From Candidatus Equicola stercoris (GTDB lineage Bacteria > Bacteroidota > Bacteroidia > Bacteroidales > Bacteroidaceae): a stretch of DNA of 37,824 nucleotides. Shown here piece by piece: positions 28,255 to 36,300 of this stretch. A model generated the notes under the pieces. The model ran no database searches. It was not told the DNA's origin and worked only from the letters and a program-made list of their open reading frames with translations. Numbering within the stretch: the first letter of the stretch is position 1; each line of letters starts with the position of its first letter. The stretch lies in assembly GCA_018065415.1 (NCBI GenBank), contig JAGHTI010000037.1, positions 1 to 37,824 of the forward strand, given 5' to 3'. The position numbers and the translations under genes are program-made.

Positions 28255-29139
28255 TCAAAAGAATTTTATCTCTTCACCTTCAATTTCGCTCAGCAACAAG
28301 TTGGCAAGACGTGAAGTCCCCAAACGGAACAGATCGTTTGTAAGCCATTCCTTGCCCAACACCTCCTCAACGATGGTGTAGTAGGTAACAGCATCCATAA
28401 CAGTGTTGATACCGCCAGCAGGTTTAAAACCAATCACCTTACCCGTTGCCTTATGATATTCCTTTATTGCCTGACACATTATGTATGCAGCCTCTGGAGT
28501 AGCGGAAATCTTTTCCTTACCGGTAGAAGTCTTTATATAGTCAGCCCCAGCATACATGGCTAGAACAGAAGCCTTCTTTATGTTTTCAAACGACACAAGG
28601 TCGCCAGTCTCCAGAATAACCTTCATAGCACAGTCGCCACAAGTCTGCTTCAGTTCGCTTATTTCGTCATAGACACCCTCATAGTCGCCACAGAGGAATT
28701 TCCCCACAGGCATCACAATGTCAATCTCGTTAGCACCATCTTTGATGGCAAGAGCAGTCTCAGCCACCTTCACCTCCAGCAAAGCCTGAGACGAAGGAAA
28801 ACTGCCCGACACACATGCAATGTTCACACCGGCAACATCAAGAGTCTCCTTCACAACAGATGCAAAACAAGGATATACGCATATCGTAGCCACGTGTGGA
28901 AGGTCAGGATACGTACCGTCAAAGTCATTCACCTTCTGTGTGAACGCCATCACGCTATCCTCAGAGTCGGTAGTCTTGAGAGTCGTAAGTTCAATGCTAC
29001 CCATAAGAAACCTCTTCACGTCAAGAGTATTGTTTAGAGGCACCTTTTCGTCAATAATCTTCTGAACTCTTGTCCTCACCTCATCCTCGTTCATCTTCAG
29101 TTCATACTGTTTGAACAATTCATCAAATCTGTTTTCCAT
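28255..29139 (-). CDS. deoC: Deoxyribose-phosphate aldolase
   Basis: The 294-residue class I aldolase cleaves 2-deoxyribose-5-phosphate to glyceraldehyde-3-phosphate and acetaldehyde. The Schiff-base lysine is in YIKTSTGKEK and the second active-site lysine in GFKPAGGI. Upstream strands include EIDIVMPVGKFL and MKVILETGDL. It carries an N-terminal helical extension of about 35 residues (FDELFKQYELKMNEDEVRTR) compared with the roughly 260-residue E. coli enzyme. It lies 12 bases after dtd and 6 before mutS in an operon of unrelated functions. Confidence 0.96.
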   Translation of the reverse strand: MENRFDELFKQYELKMNEDEVRTRVQKIIDEKVPLNNTLDVKRFLMGSIELTTLKTTDSEDSVMAFTQKVNDFDGTYPDLPHVATICVYPCFASVVKETLDVAGVNIACVSGSFPSSQALLEVKVAETALAIKDGANEIDIVMPVGKFLCGDYEGVYDEISELKQTCGDCAMKVILETGDLVSFENIKKASVLAMYAGADYIKTSTGKEKISATPEAAYIMCQAIKEYHKATGKVIGFKPAGGINTVMDAVTYYTIVEEVLGKEWLTNDLFRLGTSRLANLLLSEIEGEEIKFF

Positions 29140-29151
29140 AATCTTATATTT

Positions 29152-29601
29152 TTATCTATCCTTACTATCCATACAAATCGTCACAGGACCATCATTGAGT
29201 AGTTCCACCTTCATGTCAGCCCCGAAGACACCCCTCTGCACCACCTTTCCGACAGCATCCGACAGAGTCATGCAGAAAGTATCATAAAGAGGTTTCGACA
29301 CCTCTGGTCTTGCAGCCTTCACATACGAAGGTCTGTTGCCCTTCTTCGTGCTTGCCATAAGAGTAAACTGGCTCACCACCAATACCTCGCCATCCGTCTG
29401 TCTGATGTCAAGGTTCATCACCCCCTCGTCATCATCAAACACACGCATTGCAGCTATCTTCCTGCACAGCCAGTCTATATCCTCTTGACCGTCATCATCA
29501 GCCACACCAAGCAGAATCATAAACCCTTTGCCTATTGATGCCACTCGTTGTCCCTCTACAGTCACCGACGCATGGCTCACCCTTTGAATCACCACCTTCA
29601 T
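29152..29601 (-). CDS. dtd: D-aminoacyl-tRNA deacylase
   Basis: The 149-residue protein hydrolyses D-amino acids from mischarged tRNA. The two diagnostic active-site motifs are present: SQFTLMA and NDGPVTI (the Gly-cisPro motif). The N-terminus MKVVIQRVSHASVTV is also typical, and length is normal. It is the first gene of the dtd-deoC-mutS operon, with a near-perfect promoter 39-69 bases upstream overlapping a direct repeat. Confidence 0.97.
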   Translation of the reverse strand: MKVVIQRVSHASVTVEGQRVASIGKGFMILLGVADDDGQEDIDWLCRKIAAMRVFDDDEGVMNLDIRQTDGEVLVVSQFTLMASTKKGNRPSYVKAARPEVSKPLYDTFCMTLSDAVGKVVQRGVFGADMKVELLNDGPVTICMDSKDR

Positions 29602-29615
29602 ACGTGCTTGGTTTT

Positions 29616-29696
29616 ACATTTTTAACGGAATATTTGCTACAAAACTACACTTTTTCAACGGAAAAACAAAGAGGAAATCACATTTTTCCAACGGAA
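29616..29696. repeat. Three direct repeats (ACAyTTTTT..AACGGAA) with 33-bp period
   Basis: ACATTTTTAACGGAA (29616-29630), ACACTTTTTCAACGGAA (29647-29663) and ACATTTTTCCAACGGAA (29680-29696) end exactly 33 bp apart. The middle copy lies between the -7 and -33 boxes of dtd and the other two flank the promoter. The sequence between copies is not conserved. Equal spacing of about three helical turns fits a regulator-binding array. Confidence 0.7.
29640..29670 (-). promoter_or_regulatory. Promoter of the dtd-deoC-mutS operon
   Basis: On the minus strand TTTG (29670-29667), exactly 19 bases, then TAGTTTTG (29647-29640) is a full match to the Bacteroidetes consensus. Distance from the -7 box to the dtd ATG is 38 bases. 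Confidence 0.75.
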
Positions 29697-29714
29697 CACA
29701 CATTATAGTGTGTT
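29695..29714. promoter_or_regulatory. Perfect dyad AACACAC-N6-GTGTGTT
   Basis: Seven-base arms are perfectly inverted around ATTATA. No T-tract follows on either strand, so an operator-like site is more likely than a terminator. It partly overlaps the third AACGGAA repeat, upstream of the dtd promoter. The rest of the 274-base gap between dtd and the HU gene shows only the terminator and a GC-rich repeat listed separately. Confidence 0.45.
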
Positions 29715-29790
29715 TGAAAATGCTGTATTTCAACCATATAACACTTCACAATTCTTCCCAATGTTGCAAGAATTGGAAAGAATTAGAAAG

Positions 29791-29834
29791 AAAAAACAAA
29801 AAAAACGACAGCCGTTTGGCTGCCGTTCTTTTTT
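29791..29834 (-). terminator. Strong bidirectional terminator after the HU-HIG gene
   Basis: AACG-a-CAGCC GTTT GGCTG-c-CGTT forms a nine-pair stem with one mismatch and a four-base loop. On the minus strand it is followed by T8-G-T6, ending the HU-HIG transcript 42 bases after its stop. On the plus strand CTTTTTT follows. Confidence 0.85.
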
Positions 29835-29878
29835 CTCCCCCCCTACGGGGAGGGGCTGGGGGTAGGCTTTCCCTTTTA
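29835..29878. repeat. GC-rich repeat unit at the 3' end of the first HU-HIG gene
   Basis: The stretch containing CTACGGGG, then an AGGGGCTGGGGG insert, then TAGGCTTTCCCTTTTA, ends on the stop codon of the 340-residue HU-HIG gene. A shorter version (CTACGGGGTAGACTTTCTTTTA) ends on the stop codon of the other HU-HIG gene at 31017-31038. Related CCCCT/AGGGG repeats are common between genes of Bacteroidales. Confidence 0.6.
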
Positions 29879-30898
29879 CTCCACATCGAAGCATGCAGTG
29901 AAATGTTTGCCCTGTGTAGGAGTGAAGGTGTAGGTTGCTTCCTCGTAGGTTTCGCCTTCCTCATCCTCCCAGTAGTCGAAGACATAGCCACGGTTAGGCG
30001 TTGCCACGATTGTGCAGGAGTTTCCGTTAGGGATGAAACCGCCACCAGTCACGCCACCCATTTTGCTGTCTGGAGTTGAAACGGTAACCACGTGACCCGT
30101 AGTCTGTCCGTTGAGTTCAAACATAGCATAGATGGTGACGTTAGCCTGTCCCATGACAAAGTAGGAGTTAGGATTGACAGAGATAATCTTTCCGTCCTTC
30201 ACCCAACCCACGAAGTGGCTTCCAGTCTTTGCCGAAGCAGAGAACGTAGGCACGTCTCCTGTTTCAAAGACACCGCCACCGCTGACAGTACCTTTGGCTT
30301 CGTCAAGCGACTTGACGGTCAGACGATATTTGCCCACTGGCAAGATTTCGATCTGTCCGCTCTTTGAAGCCTCGTATGCACTTTGAGAGATAGGAATTGT
30401 TGATGATTCCTCGCCAGTCTTGTTCATCTTCACCAGCACCTTCTCCGTGTTGCGAGTATTGACGAGCTGGAAGGTACATTCTTCCTTAAAGTCCTTCATC
30501 TCTGCAGGACGAAGCCAAGAAGCATACGCTTTCTTGATATAAGCCGAAGCCACCCACGTCTCATCCAGAGGACATCCTTTGGAAGACAATGACGGATAGA
30601 ACGTACCCATATCCCCCAGTTCCACACGCTTACCCTGCAAGAGCATACTCTCCAGAGCACCCAACACGTCATCAAGCATTGCGATGATGTCGGCAGTACT
30701 CCACAGGATAGATCCGGTAGTGATACAACTCTTTGCGAAAGCCTTGGTGTCAAGGTCACCAGCACTCTGTGCGTTTGCGTATGCCTTATACACCGGCTCA
30801 GTTATGAGAACACCATGTTCATCATATTGTTTGTGGCCATCTTCATCAAGTACTGCCACATTCACTTTTCTGTATGAAATAGAATAATTTATTGCCAT
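29876..30898 (-). CDS. HU-HIG family DNA-binding protein with two InlB-like C-terminal repeats
   Basis: The 340-residue protein starts with an HU/IHF-like domain of the HU-HIG type (about residues 1-130), including MAINYSISYRKVNV, DIIAMLDDVLGALESMLLQG and VELGDMGTFYPSLSSKG. A linker (about 140-190) leads to two divergent InlB B-repeat-like domains, residues 190-262 (VSGGGVFETGDVPTFSASA, HFVGWVKDGK) and 268-339 (VTGGGFIPNGNSCTIVA, GYVFDYWEDEEG). It has no signal peptide, so an apparently cytoplasmic DNA-binding domain is joined to modules usually found outside cells. It may be an accessory nucleoid or element-associated protein; its partner is unknown. A strong terminator follows. It shares its first eight residues almost exactly with the next HU gene upstream. 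Confidence 0.85.
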   Translation of the reverse strand: MAINYSISYRKVNVAVLDEDGHKQYDEHGVLITEPVYKAYANAQSAGDLDTKAFAKSCITTGSILWSTADIIAMLDDVLGALESMLLQGKRVELGDMGTFYPSLSSKGCPLDETWVASAYIKKAYASWLRPAEMKDFKEECTFQLVNTRNTEKVLVKMNKTGEESSTIPISQSAYEASKSGQIEILPVGKYRLTVKSLDEAKGTVSGGGVFETGDVPTFSASAKTGSHFVGWVKDGKIISVNPNSYFVMGQANVTIYAMFELNGQTTGHVVTVSTPDSKMGGVTGGGFIPNGNSCTIVATPNRGYVFDYWEDEEGETYEEATYTFTPTQGKHFTACFDVE

Positions 30899-30927
30899 AA
30901 TTGAAAAAAAATTAATAGTTAAACATT

Positions 30928-31038
30928 AGCCCCCTCTGAAGCCTCTTCCCAACCCTCTCCTAAAGGAAAGGGAGTCAAAAAGTCCTTCCCTTCAGGGGAG
31001 GATTTAGGAGAGGCTCCTACGGGGTAGACTTTCTTTTA
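30928..31038. repeat. Inverted GC-rich intergenic repeat between the two HU-HIG genes
   Basis: CCTCTCCTAAA (30954-30964) and TTTAGGAGAGG (31003-31013) are a perfect 11-base inverted pair with a loop of about 38 bases that itself contains GGGA/TCCC complementarity. Flanks are AGCCCCCTC on the left and CTACGGGGTAG on the right. This is the style of extragenic palindromic repeat dispersed in Bacteroidales genomes. It occupies nearly the whole 137-base gap and could fold between the two HU messages. Confidence 0.65.
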
Positions 31039-31503
31039 TATTATAATTTCACTTGATGCCTGTTTCGTAGCCTTTTTACCAGCCTTCTTTGCAGCCTGTG
31101 TAGCTACAATAGTGAAACTTGCACCTACGAGAGTTGCCATACGGCTACTCTTTGCCCACTTTACATATACCTTCTTGATGTCAGAGTTTGTATTGAACTG
31201 CTGTGCATCCAGAACGCCATTAGAGGTTAGCCCATGACCGAAGAACCCGAAGTCGCCCAACTGGGAACGCATGGAAATCTTTGCATTTGCCTTCAACGCA
31301 GAGCCGAGAATCACGATCAAAGCCTTGATATTACTTGCACTATACCCTTTGGAGGCACGTGCCACCAGAGCACAGAACTCGTCAAGAGTCATCTTGCCGC
31401 TTGCCTGTGCTTTGGCATACAGTTTGGTCACCTTCTCCCTGACACCAGTGGTGGGATTCTTAACGGTAACCGCACGTTCACTTAAAGAATAATTAATTGC
31501 CAT
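31036..31503 (-). CDS. HU-HIG family DNA-binding protein with Lys-rich tail
   Basis: The 155-residue protein has the HU-HIG fold: MAINYSLSERAVTV, the helical part SASNIKALIVILGSALKANA, and the beta-arm core RSQLGDFGFFGHGLTSNGV. The C-terminal tail AAKKAGKKATKQASSE is rich in Ala and Lys like histone H1-type tails and should contact DNA nonspecifically. It is a paralogue of the 340-residue HU gene downstream (same N-terminal MAINYS-S, same order of elements) but lacks the InlB-like repeats. The 111-base upstream region is extremely A/T-rich and has no clear TAnnTTTG box. Confidence 0.88.
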   Translation of the reverse strand: MAINYSLSERAVTVKNPTTGVREKVTKLYAKAQASGKMTLDEFCALVARASKGYSASNIKALIVILGSALKANAKISMRSQLGDFGFFGHGLTSNGVLDAQQFNTNSDIKKVYVKWAKSSRMATLVGASFTIVATQAAKKAGKKATKQASSEIII

Positions 31504-31614
31504 TTTTTTAATTTTTTAATTTGTTAAACTTAATTTTTTATATATCTCATTTTGCGCATAATGAAATTCTTTTCAATTCATACTGCAAGTACAAAAGTCA
31601 TCCCCATCCACTGA

Positions 31615-32103
31615 TCAAATCAATTCATCTTGATCTGTTCGTAAATCAAATGTCTTCGCACGTGCCAACCTTTCCACCTCTGCAATGCTGAGCACCAACC
31701 GCACGCGGAAAATCACATCTTCCACCTCGTCAAGAGTAGTGAAGGCGCAGGAACATTTCACCTTACCATTGCAAAGACCTTTCAGAATTTCATAGTCATT
31801 CTTGTCTTCGTCTGTAAGAAGATTTTTGTTTTCCTTGCGGAGTGATGAAATCCTGTCCATCACATCTTTTACTTTCGCAGGCGAGAAGAAATACAAATCT
31901 ACCCTCTGCCCGAGAGTGCCGAAGTTAACATCTACCTCTGCAAAGGTCATCACCACGTTCTTGCGGAGAACACCCACTTTTCCCAAGAGTGGAGTAAGTT
32001 TTTTTGCAACATCTCTCTCTGCCTCATCCAGCAGAGTGGCAATCTTACACATTGCATTCTTTGCATCTGTGTACGCACTTAAAATTTCTTTTGTGTTTTT
32101 CAT
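31615..32103 (-). CDS. Uncharacterised small helical protein
   Basis: I do not recognise this 162-residue protein. The N-terminus is helical and charged (KEILSAYTDAKNAMCKIATLLDEAERDVAKKL), followed by a short beta region (VVMTFAEVDVNFGTLGQRVDLYFF) and more helices (VKDVMDRISSLRKENKNLLTDED). It has no signal peptide, membrane segment or enzyme motif. It has its own near-perfect promoter 70 bases upstream and is therefore probably transcribed on its own or with the HU genes downstream. The coding frame is supported by the promoter, the ATG and the balanced composition. Confidence 0.7.
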   Translation of the reverse strand: MKNTKEILSAYTDAKNAMCKIATLLDEAERDVAKKLTPLLGKVGVLRKNVVMTFAEVDVNFGTLGQRVDLYFFSPAKVKDVMDRISSLRKENKNLLTDEDKNDYEILKGLCNGKVKCSCAFTTLDEVEDVIFRVRLVLSIAEVERLARAKTFDLRTDQDELI

Positions 32104-32172
32104 GATATTAAAATTTGTTCAGAAGGGGAAAAGATACTGACACCGTGTCAGGCATCTGTCCTTCCGACAATG

Positions 32173-32203
32173 CAAAAGTACAGACATCACCACACCAGAC
32201 AAA
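32173..32203 (-). promoter_or_regulatory. Near-consensus promoter for the 162-residue orphan gene
   Basis: On the minus strand TTTG (32203-32200), exactly 19 bases, then TACTTTTG (32180-32173) matches the Bacteroidetes consensus. The 5' leader before the ATG at 32103 would be about 60 bases. Its -33 box coincides with the end of the T-tract of the upstream terminator. Confidence 0.75.
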
Positions 32204-32250
32204 GAAAAAAGAAGAGTGTTTACCGACCTTCTGTTGGTCCGCAAACACTC
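32201..32250 (-). terminator. Terminator of the two-gene small operon
   Basis: GAGTGTTT (minus strand 32250-32243) and AAACACTC (32221-32214) form a perfect eight-pair stem, with an inner GACC/GGTC pairing. On the minus strand TTCTTTTTTC follows. It lies 39 bases after the stop of the 163-residue gene. Confidence 0.75.
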
Positions 32251-32288
32251 ATCATAACACCATTACAGTATTCTCTACAACACTTTTC

Positions 32289-32780
32289 TTATTGGTCGCT
32301 GAGAGTTCGGCAAAAAGACGTTATCTTATCAATGGCAAACGAATTTTCATTCTTTCTTTTGGACAATTTCAGAGACACACCACCCTTGTCACAAAAACAC
32401 GAAGGCACAAAACGCTCCAAATTTGCCTTGTTACCCTTCACCTCCAGATACCGACTGAAAACACACTCCAGCATCGTCCTCAACTGCTGTTTGGTACCAA
32501 CCCAGCAAATCCTCTCTGCGGAACACGTTAAATCAACATCGACACCCATGAGATACACAAAATGTTCCATGGAAGTATTGGCTATCAAATCCTCCTCACA
32601 CAAAAACTCATACAGCTTCTGCGCCTCCTCACGTTTCAGCCCCATCGGCATACGCTCTCGATTCGGAACATCTGGTTTCTTCCTTTCACCAAAATTCAAC
32701 ACGCCACCATTATTTACATTGATTGTCTGCTGCTCAATGTAGTTACCATGAACAATAATACTACCTCTCTCCATATACAT
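32289..32780 (-). CDS. Uncharacterised protein with N-terminal Asn-rich GNYI motif
   Basis: The family of this 163-residue protein is not recognised. The N-terminus MYMERGSIIVHGNYIEQQTINVNNGGVL forms a likely beta strand rich in Asn and Gln, followed by a basic linker (GERKKPDVPNRERMP). A helical domain follows (KREEAQKLYEFLCEEDLI; TKQQLRTMLECVFSRYLEVKG). The gene overlaps the end of the preceding small gene by 20 bases, and that gene ends in a similar motif (GDYINNQIVNNNVYGER). Such short Asn-rich strands can act as pairing or polymerisation tags, so the two products may bind each other. That is inference. An alternative start is the third codon (ATG at 32774). Confidence 0.7.
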   Translation of the reverse strand: MYMERGSIIVHGNYIEQQTINVNNGGVLNFGERKKPDVPNRERMPMGLKREEAQKLYEFLCEEDLIANTSMEHFVYLMGVDVDLTCSAERICWVGTKQQLRTMLECVFSRYLEVKGNKANLERFVPSCFCDKGGVSLKLSKRKNENSFAIDKITSFCRTLSDQ

Positions 32781-33087
32781 TATTATTAACTATTTGATTA
32801 TTGATATAGTCACCGTTTATCTCCGTAGAGCTGACAGTATATGACTCTTTCATCCCCAACCGTTGAAAACGCTCATATTCATCCGTCGGCAGCTTACGGA
32901 TATCGAACACCTTTGCCAGAAAGTCCTTTATCATCAGCACCCTGTCGTTGAGGTTCGGCGGATACTGTTCCAACACAGCCACAAAGTCCGACAACGAGTG
33001 CAACTCTTGTCCTCCAAGAGCCACCCCCATCATCAGGACATCATCCTGTCCCAACGTGTCAGCCGTTGTGTTTATGTTTTTAGTCAT
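32761..33087 (-). CDS. Uncharacterised small protein with C-terminal GDYI Asn-rich motif
   Basis: The ORF runs from 33186, but I favour ATG 33087 (MTKNINTTADTLGQDDVLMM, 108 residues). A TAACTTTG -7 box lies 30 bases before that ATG, and the first 33 residues of the longer form look non-coding. The body is helical (GGQELHSLSDFVAVLEQYPPNLNDRVLMIKDFLAKVF). The end is GDYINNQIVNNNVYGER, resembling the start of the next protein. Family unknown. It is the first gene downstream of hsdR and forms an overlapping pair with the following gene. Confidence 0.65.
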   Translation of the reverse strand: MTKNINTTADTLGQDDVLMMGVALGGQELHSLSDFVAVLEQYPPNLNDRVLMIKDFLAKVFDIRKLPTDEYERFQRLGMKESYTVSSTEINGDYINNQIVNNNVYGER

Positions 33088-33116
33088 CCTGTTATATTTT
33101 TCTTCCCCACTATGGG

Positions 33117-33124
33117 CAAAGTTA
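33117..33124 (-). promoter_or_regulatory. -7 box (TAACTTTG) proximal to the 108-residue gene
   Basis: TAACTTTG on the minus strand matches TAnnTTTG and lies 30 bases before ATG 33087. No good TTTG at -33 is seen. It lies inside the longer ORF, which favours the shorter start. Confidence 0.4.
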
Positions 33125-33297
33125 TTGTTTTCAGTTATAGTAGGCCATATATACAGCTCACGCATAGATATTACGGCCCATTTCATCGCATAATCTACTC
33201 GTACTTCTTCTCAATCTTCAAAGGTTAAAATACGAAGTCCCTCTGATTTATCTCCCATGTGTTTTTCACATATTATTATATGTATGGAAGATAAATG

Positions 33298-33330
33298 CAA
33301 AGATAAGAAAATCAAATCAGTTCTGCAATA
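33298..33330 (-). promoter_or_regulatory. Distal promoter upstream of the small two-gene operon
   Basis: TATCTTTG (33305-33298, minus) is a perfect -7 box, with TATTG (33330-33326) at about -33 and a 20-base spacer. It lies in the 190-base gap after hsdR. The leader would be about 100 bases to ATG 33186 or 200 to ATG 33087, and it contains a small CATAT/ATATG hairpin. Confidence 0.6.
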
Positions 33331-33376
33331 GTTATTAGGAAAAAATTAGTGCAGATTATCATTTTTTAATAAATCA

Positions 33377-36300
33377 TTACACTGTGCCGATGTCCTGATT
33401 TTCTGCCCACTGTTCACATTGCTTCAGCACTATGTTCATCGCGCCTTCTGTTTCTTCTGGTGGGTATTGGTATTTCTTTAACAAACGCTTTACCAACCTA
33501 CGCATATTGGCACGTTCTGCCTCTCTGCGGTTCCAGTCTATGGTGCGGTTTTTTCGAAGCATGTCTGTCAGATCTTTAGTCATTGCCACCAACTGGTCAT
33601 TTGAATAGAAGTCCTTCACAGCCTGTGGTCGGGTCAGGGCATCATAGAATGCTTTTTCATCATTGGAGAGTCCCAAATCGTTACCCTGCTGTTCTGCATC
33701 CATCATCTCCTGTGCCAGTTTCAGCAGTTCTTGGATAACTTCCTCATTTGTCAGCAATCCGTTTACATAACGGTTCAGCGTCTCGCTGAATCTGTTGCTG
33801 AACAGTTCTCCTGTCACAATGTTTGAACGAATCATTGTACGTACACGTTCTCGCAACAGGTCTTCCAACAACTTTGCGGCAAGGTTTTTTTCCTTCATCT
33901 TCCTGACCTCTTCCATAAACTTTTCATCGAAGAGTGAGAACTCTGTCTGCTCATCAAAGATGTTGACTACGCCATCGCTGCTTACGCTTTGTTCAATGAG
34001 AGCCACGATACGCTTGTTTATCTCTACCTTCGATATCTTGTTTGTATTCTGCAGACGAATTATCAAGATGCGTACAGACTCCATGAAACTTACCTCATAA
34101 CGCTCTTCTTCCACGAGAAGTGAGCGACAAAGGGTTACAGCCTGACGGAGCATGAAAGCATTTTTTGTGAACTCCTTGCAGTCTTCCGCTTTGGCTGGTG
34201 CCATCAAGAAGTTTACAGCACCCTTTATCAACATCGCACGCTCCGAAGGTGAACCATGATGGAATTTGCTGTAGTCATAGCCATGAAGCAAGTCTCGGCA
34301 TATCTCCTGTTTCTCTTTGAACTCCGAATATGCCCTCTCCTTGATGTCGTTATTGCCGTAGTTGTCACGGTCTCGTTTGGTATAGCGTTTCATTGCCTCT
34401 TTCAATGCTGAGGCAATACCCACATAGTCCACAATCAACCCTCCTGCCTTCTCTGGAAAGACTCTGTTCACGCGGGCAATGGCTTGCATCAGGTTGTGGT
34501 CCTTCATTGGCTTATATACATACATCGTTGCCAGTGACGGAACATCAAAACCTGTCAGCCACATATCCACGACAATGGCTATCTTCATCTCGTCGTCCTC
34601 GTCCTTGAACTTTTTGGCAAGTTCTTTCTTGTAGGCTTTACTTCCGATGATTTCTGCCCATTCCTCCGGATCTTGGTTCCCTCCTGTCATCACCACTTTA
34701 ACCTTTTCCGTCCAGTCAGGGCGAAGTTCAAGGATGCGGGTGTATATCTTCATGGCTATCGGTCGGGAGTATGCCACAATCATAGCCTTTCCACAACAGA
34801 TATGCTGACGGTTTTCTTCATAATGCGTGATGATGTCTGCCACAAGGTCGTTGACTGTCGCATCGTTGCCAAGCAGTGAGTCCATGTGCGACATTACCTT
34901 CTTGTTCTCTTCAAGGTCTGCTTCCGATGCTCCTTCTGCCCTCAACTTGTCATACTCTGCATCAATCTGGGCAAGTATCTCATCGTTGAGTTTCAGTTTT
35001 ATCACGCGGCTTTCGTAATAGACTGGGCGTGTTGCGCCATCCTTTACCGCCTGCGTCATGTCATACACGTCAATGATGTCACCGAACACTTCTGCCGTAT
35101 CTCTGTCTTTGTCTGATATTGGAGTTCCTGTAAAACCAATATATGAAGCATGAGGCAGTGAGTTTCGTATCTTTCGTGCAGCACCGATATGTGTATTTCC
35201 TTCTGTGTCTATCTTTTCTTCCATGCCATACTGACCGCGATGTGCCTCATCGGTCATCACGATGATGTTGCGGCGGTCGGAAAGTGCACCGTCCCAGTCA
35301 TCGAATTTCTGCATGGTGGTGAAGATGATGCCTCCGGAATTTCTGTTCTTCAGCATTGCCTTCAGAGATGTGTCATCATTTTCTGCATCGCGGCTTGTGC
35401 ATTGCACTGCACGCTGACGGAGGAAATCGACCGTGCGAGAAAACTGACCGTACAACTGTTCATCGAGGTCGTTACGGTCTGTAATAACCACTATGGTAGG
35501 GTTCATCATCTGTATCTTTGGATGATGAGCCAAGAACACCATCGACAGGCTCTTGCCAGAGCCTTGTGTATGCCAGAACACACCAATCTTGCCATCGCCT
35601 TTCACAGCCTCCTCTGCTCTCGTGGCGGCCTTCTCCACAGCGTAGTACTGATGATAGCCTGCGAGAATCTTTGCATAACTGCCTTCGCGGACATCAAACA
35701 GTATGTAGTTCTTCAGAAGGTTTAGCAGTACTTTCGGGGTGAATATGGATTTGAAGGCCACATCATAGTCTGCCACCTCTCCGGTAGGCTGTTTCCATTC
35801 CATGTAGCGGTCTTCCTTGGCAGTGACGGTTCCTACTTTTGTCTGTGCCATGTCGCTCATCACATTGAAGGCATTGTAAATAAATAACGATGGAATGGAC
35901 TTCTGGTAGTTGCGCAGTTGCAGATATGCTTCGCTGGCATCTGTCTCCTCTCTTGACGGAGATTTCAACTCTATCACCACCAGAGGCAGACCATTCACGA
36001 ACACCACAATGTCCGGTCGCTTGGTATCATGCTCCTGCACCGTAAACTGATTCACCACCAAGAAATCGTTTTTCTCAGGATGCTCAAAGTCTATAAGGTT
36101 TACAACCATTGTCTTCTCGCGCGACTGTTGTTCCACGCGTTCATTGAATCTGCCGTAGTGTGACATGGCTTCGTGTATCATGTCCGCACCTTCGTTCTTT
36201 GGATTGGAAGATGCGTGCTGTGTGAACGTCACCTCAATGCCATATTGCATCATCTGCGTGAACTTGAAGTTGCACTCATAGAGCGAAGACCCCTCTATCT

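Noticed and set aside
27353-28314. Plus-strand ORFs of 221 and 272 residues over mutS
   Set aside because: Both are antisense to the complete MutS coding sequence, have shadow-type composition and show no recognisable domains.
29708-30079. 123-residue plus-strand ORF across the dtd/HU intergenic region
   Set aside because: It crosses the strong terminator hairpin and a GC-rich repeat, then runs antisense to the HU-HIG gene. No protein-like features.
33088-33186. 33-residue N-terminal extension of the first small gene after hsdR
   Set aside because: Composition is unlike the rest of the protein and a TAACTTTG promoter element lies inside it. The start at 33087 is favoured, but not with certainty.
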